Assembly (NCBI GenBank): GCA_019155205.2
Contig: JAHNZQ020000049.1
Coordinates: 1,662,234 to 1,693,381, forward strand
Direction of reading: 5' to 3'
Length of the DNA: 31,148 bases
Source of the DNA: Gracilaria vermiculophylla
Taxonomy: Eukaryota > Rhodophyta > Florideophyceae > Gracilariales > Gracilariaceae
Shown here one piece after another: positions 30,942 to 31,148 of this stretch. The stretch's first letter is position 1, and the number at the start of each line of letters is the position of its first letter. The position numbers were made by a program, and so were the translations under genes. The notes beneath the pieces are model-generated. The model searched no databases and was not told the origin of the DNA. It was given only the letters and a program-made list of their open reading frames with translations.

Positions 30942-31088
30942 AAAACTTATTTTTATTTTTGTAATGTTCCACAATTGTTTTATGAATAATGTTGTGTGTC
31001 TTTTAATGCTTTGGTTTTATTCGCAACTGTGCTGTGTGGTCTACATAAAAAAAAAAGGAACCATGTTGACCACAAGCCGTATTTTGGG

Positions 31089-31116
31089 GGTGGTCCTATC
31101 TTTTTGCACAGCACTT
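31089..31116 (-). repeat. Outer right DR of Tc1 element
   Basis: On the minus strand it begins after TA with AAGTGCTGTGCAAAAAGATAGG and then ACCACCC, the inverted partner of 29561-29588. Confidence 0.85.
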
Positions 31117-31127
31117 TATCTGACCAG

Positions 31128-31145
31128 TGACCTCATATGAGGTCA
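31128..31145. repeat. 18 bp perfect palindrome
   Basis: TGACCTCATATGAGGTCA equals its own reverse complement. It begins 10 bp outside the TA flank of the Tc1 element, at the very end of the window. It could be an arm of another element cut by the window end or a protein-binding site. Confidence 0.6.
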
Positions 31146-31148
31146 AAT

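Larger units (their letters stand above)
29561..31116 (-). mobile_element. Tc1/mariner element with IR/DR ends
   Basis: 1556 bp, flanked by TA on both sides (29559-29560 and 31117-31118), as expected for Tc1/mariner. The outer inverted repeats share GTGCTGTGCA, GATAGG and CCACCC. Each end also holds a second, inner copy in the same direction: left inner at about 29737-29762, right inner at about 30914-30941. Their offsets from the outer copies are 173 and 174 bp. This is the IR/DR arrangement of Sleeping Beauty-like Tc1 elements, where four transposase-binding sites are used. The transposase lies between the inner repeats on the minus strand and is dead. Confidence 0.9.

Noticed and set aside
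1..31148. CRISPR array, bacterial operon signals, rRNA genes, plastid or mitochondrial genome segments.
   Set aside because: No regular spacer repeats, no ribosome-binding sites, no rRNA motifs; introns, TATA boxes and eukaryotic transposons show nuclear DNA.

Overview
The window is nuclear DNA of a photosynthetic eukaryote, most likely a red alga of the intron-poor type (Chondrus or Gracilaria style). The reasons are a plastid-lipid-associated (fibrillin) gene without an obvious bipartite ER-type presequence, a mitochondrial 2-oxoglutarate dehydrogenase E1, very few and short spliceosomal introns (about 85-98 bp), closely packed genes including two coding regions that overlap tail to tail, and surrounding DNA filled with decayed copia and Tc1/mariner elements. 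The clade is an inference; the eukaryotic and plastid-bearing nature is well supported.

Layout. Positions 1-9317 are gene-poor. They hold two copies of a ~130 bp hairpin-ended dispersed repeat (1-131 and 5630-5762), a short GC-rich orphan ORF (5278-5472) and a Tc1-type transposase fossil (about 8640-9219). Positions 9318-14956 are one complete but dead Ty1/copia element on the minus strand. It has 353/355 bp LTRs, a perfect ACAGT target duplication, a primer site complementary to an initiator-Met half-tRNA, and a gag frame whose ATG lies inside the LTR. A 100-N assembly gap sits in its gag.

Positions 15162-28608 form a gene island with seven genes: a NodU/CmcH-type carbamoyltransferase (+, one intron), a multi-TM class 3 lipase (-), a Zim17/DNL zinc-finger Hsp70-escort protein (+, one predicted intron), a fibrillin (-), a small single-TM protein (+, one predicted intron), OGDH E1 (-) and a basic nuclear-type protein (-). 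The first six alternate in direction, so pairs share promoters or 3' ends. Positions 29561-31116 are a structurally complete Tc1/mariner element with IR/DR ends (two direct repeats in each terminal inverted repeat) and a dead transposase; an 18 bp perfect palindrome lies just outside it.

The genes do not form one pathway. Several products are probably organellar: OGDH in the mitochondrial TCA cycle, Zim17 in mitochondrial or plastid Hsp70 maintenance, fibrillin in the plastid. The most notable items are the copia element that combines a Drosophila-copia-like half-tRNA primer site with a Ty1-like gag start inside the LTR, the eukaryotic carbamoyltransferase with a possible C-terminal PqqD/RRE-like domain, the membrane-anchored lipase fusion, and the IR/DR transposon.
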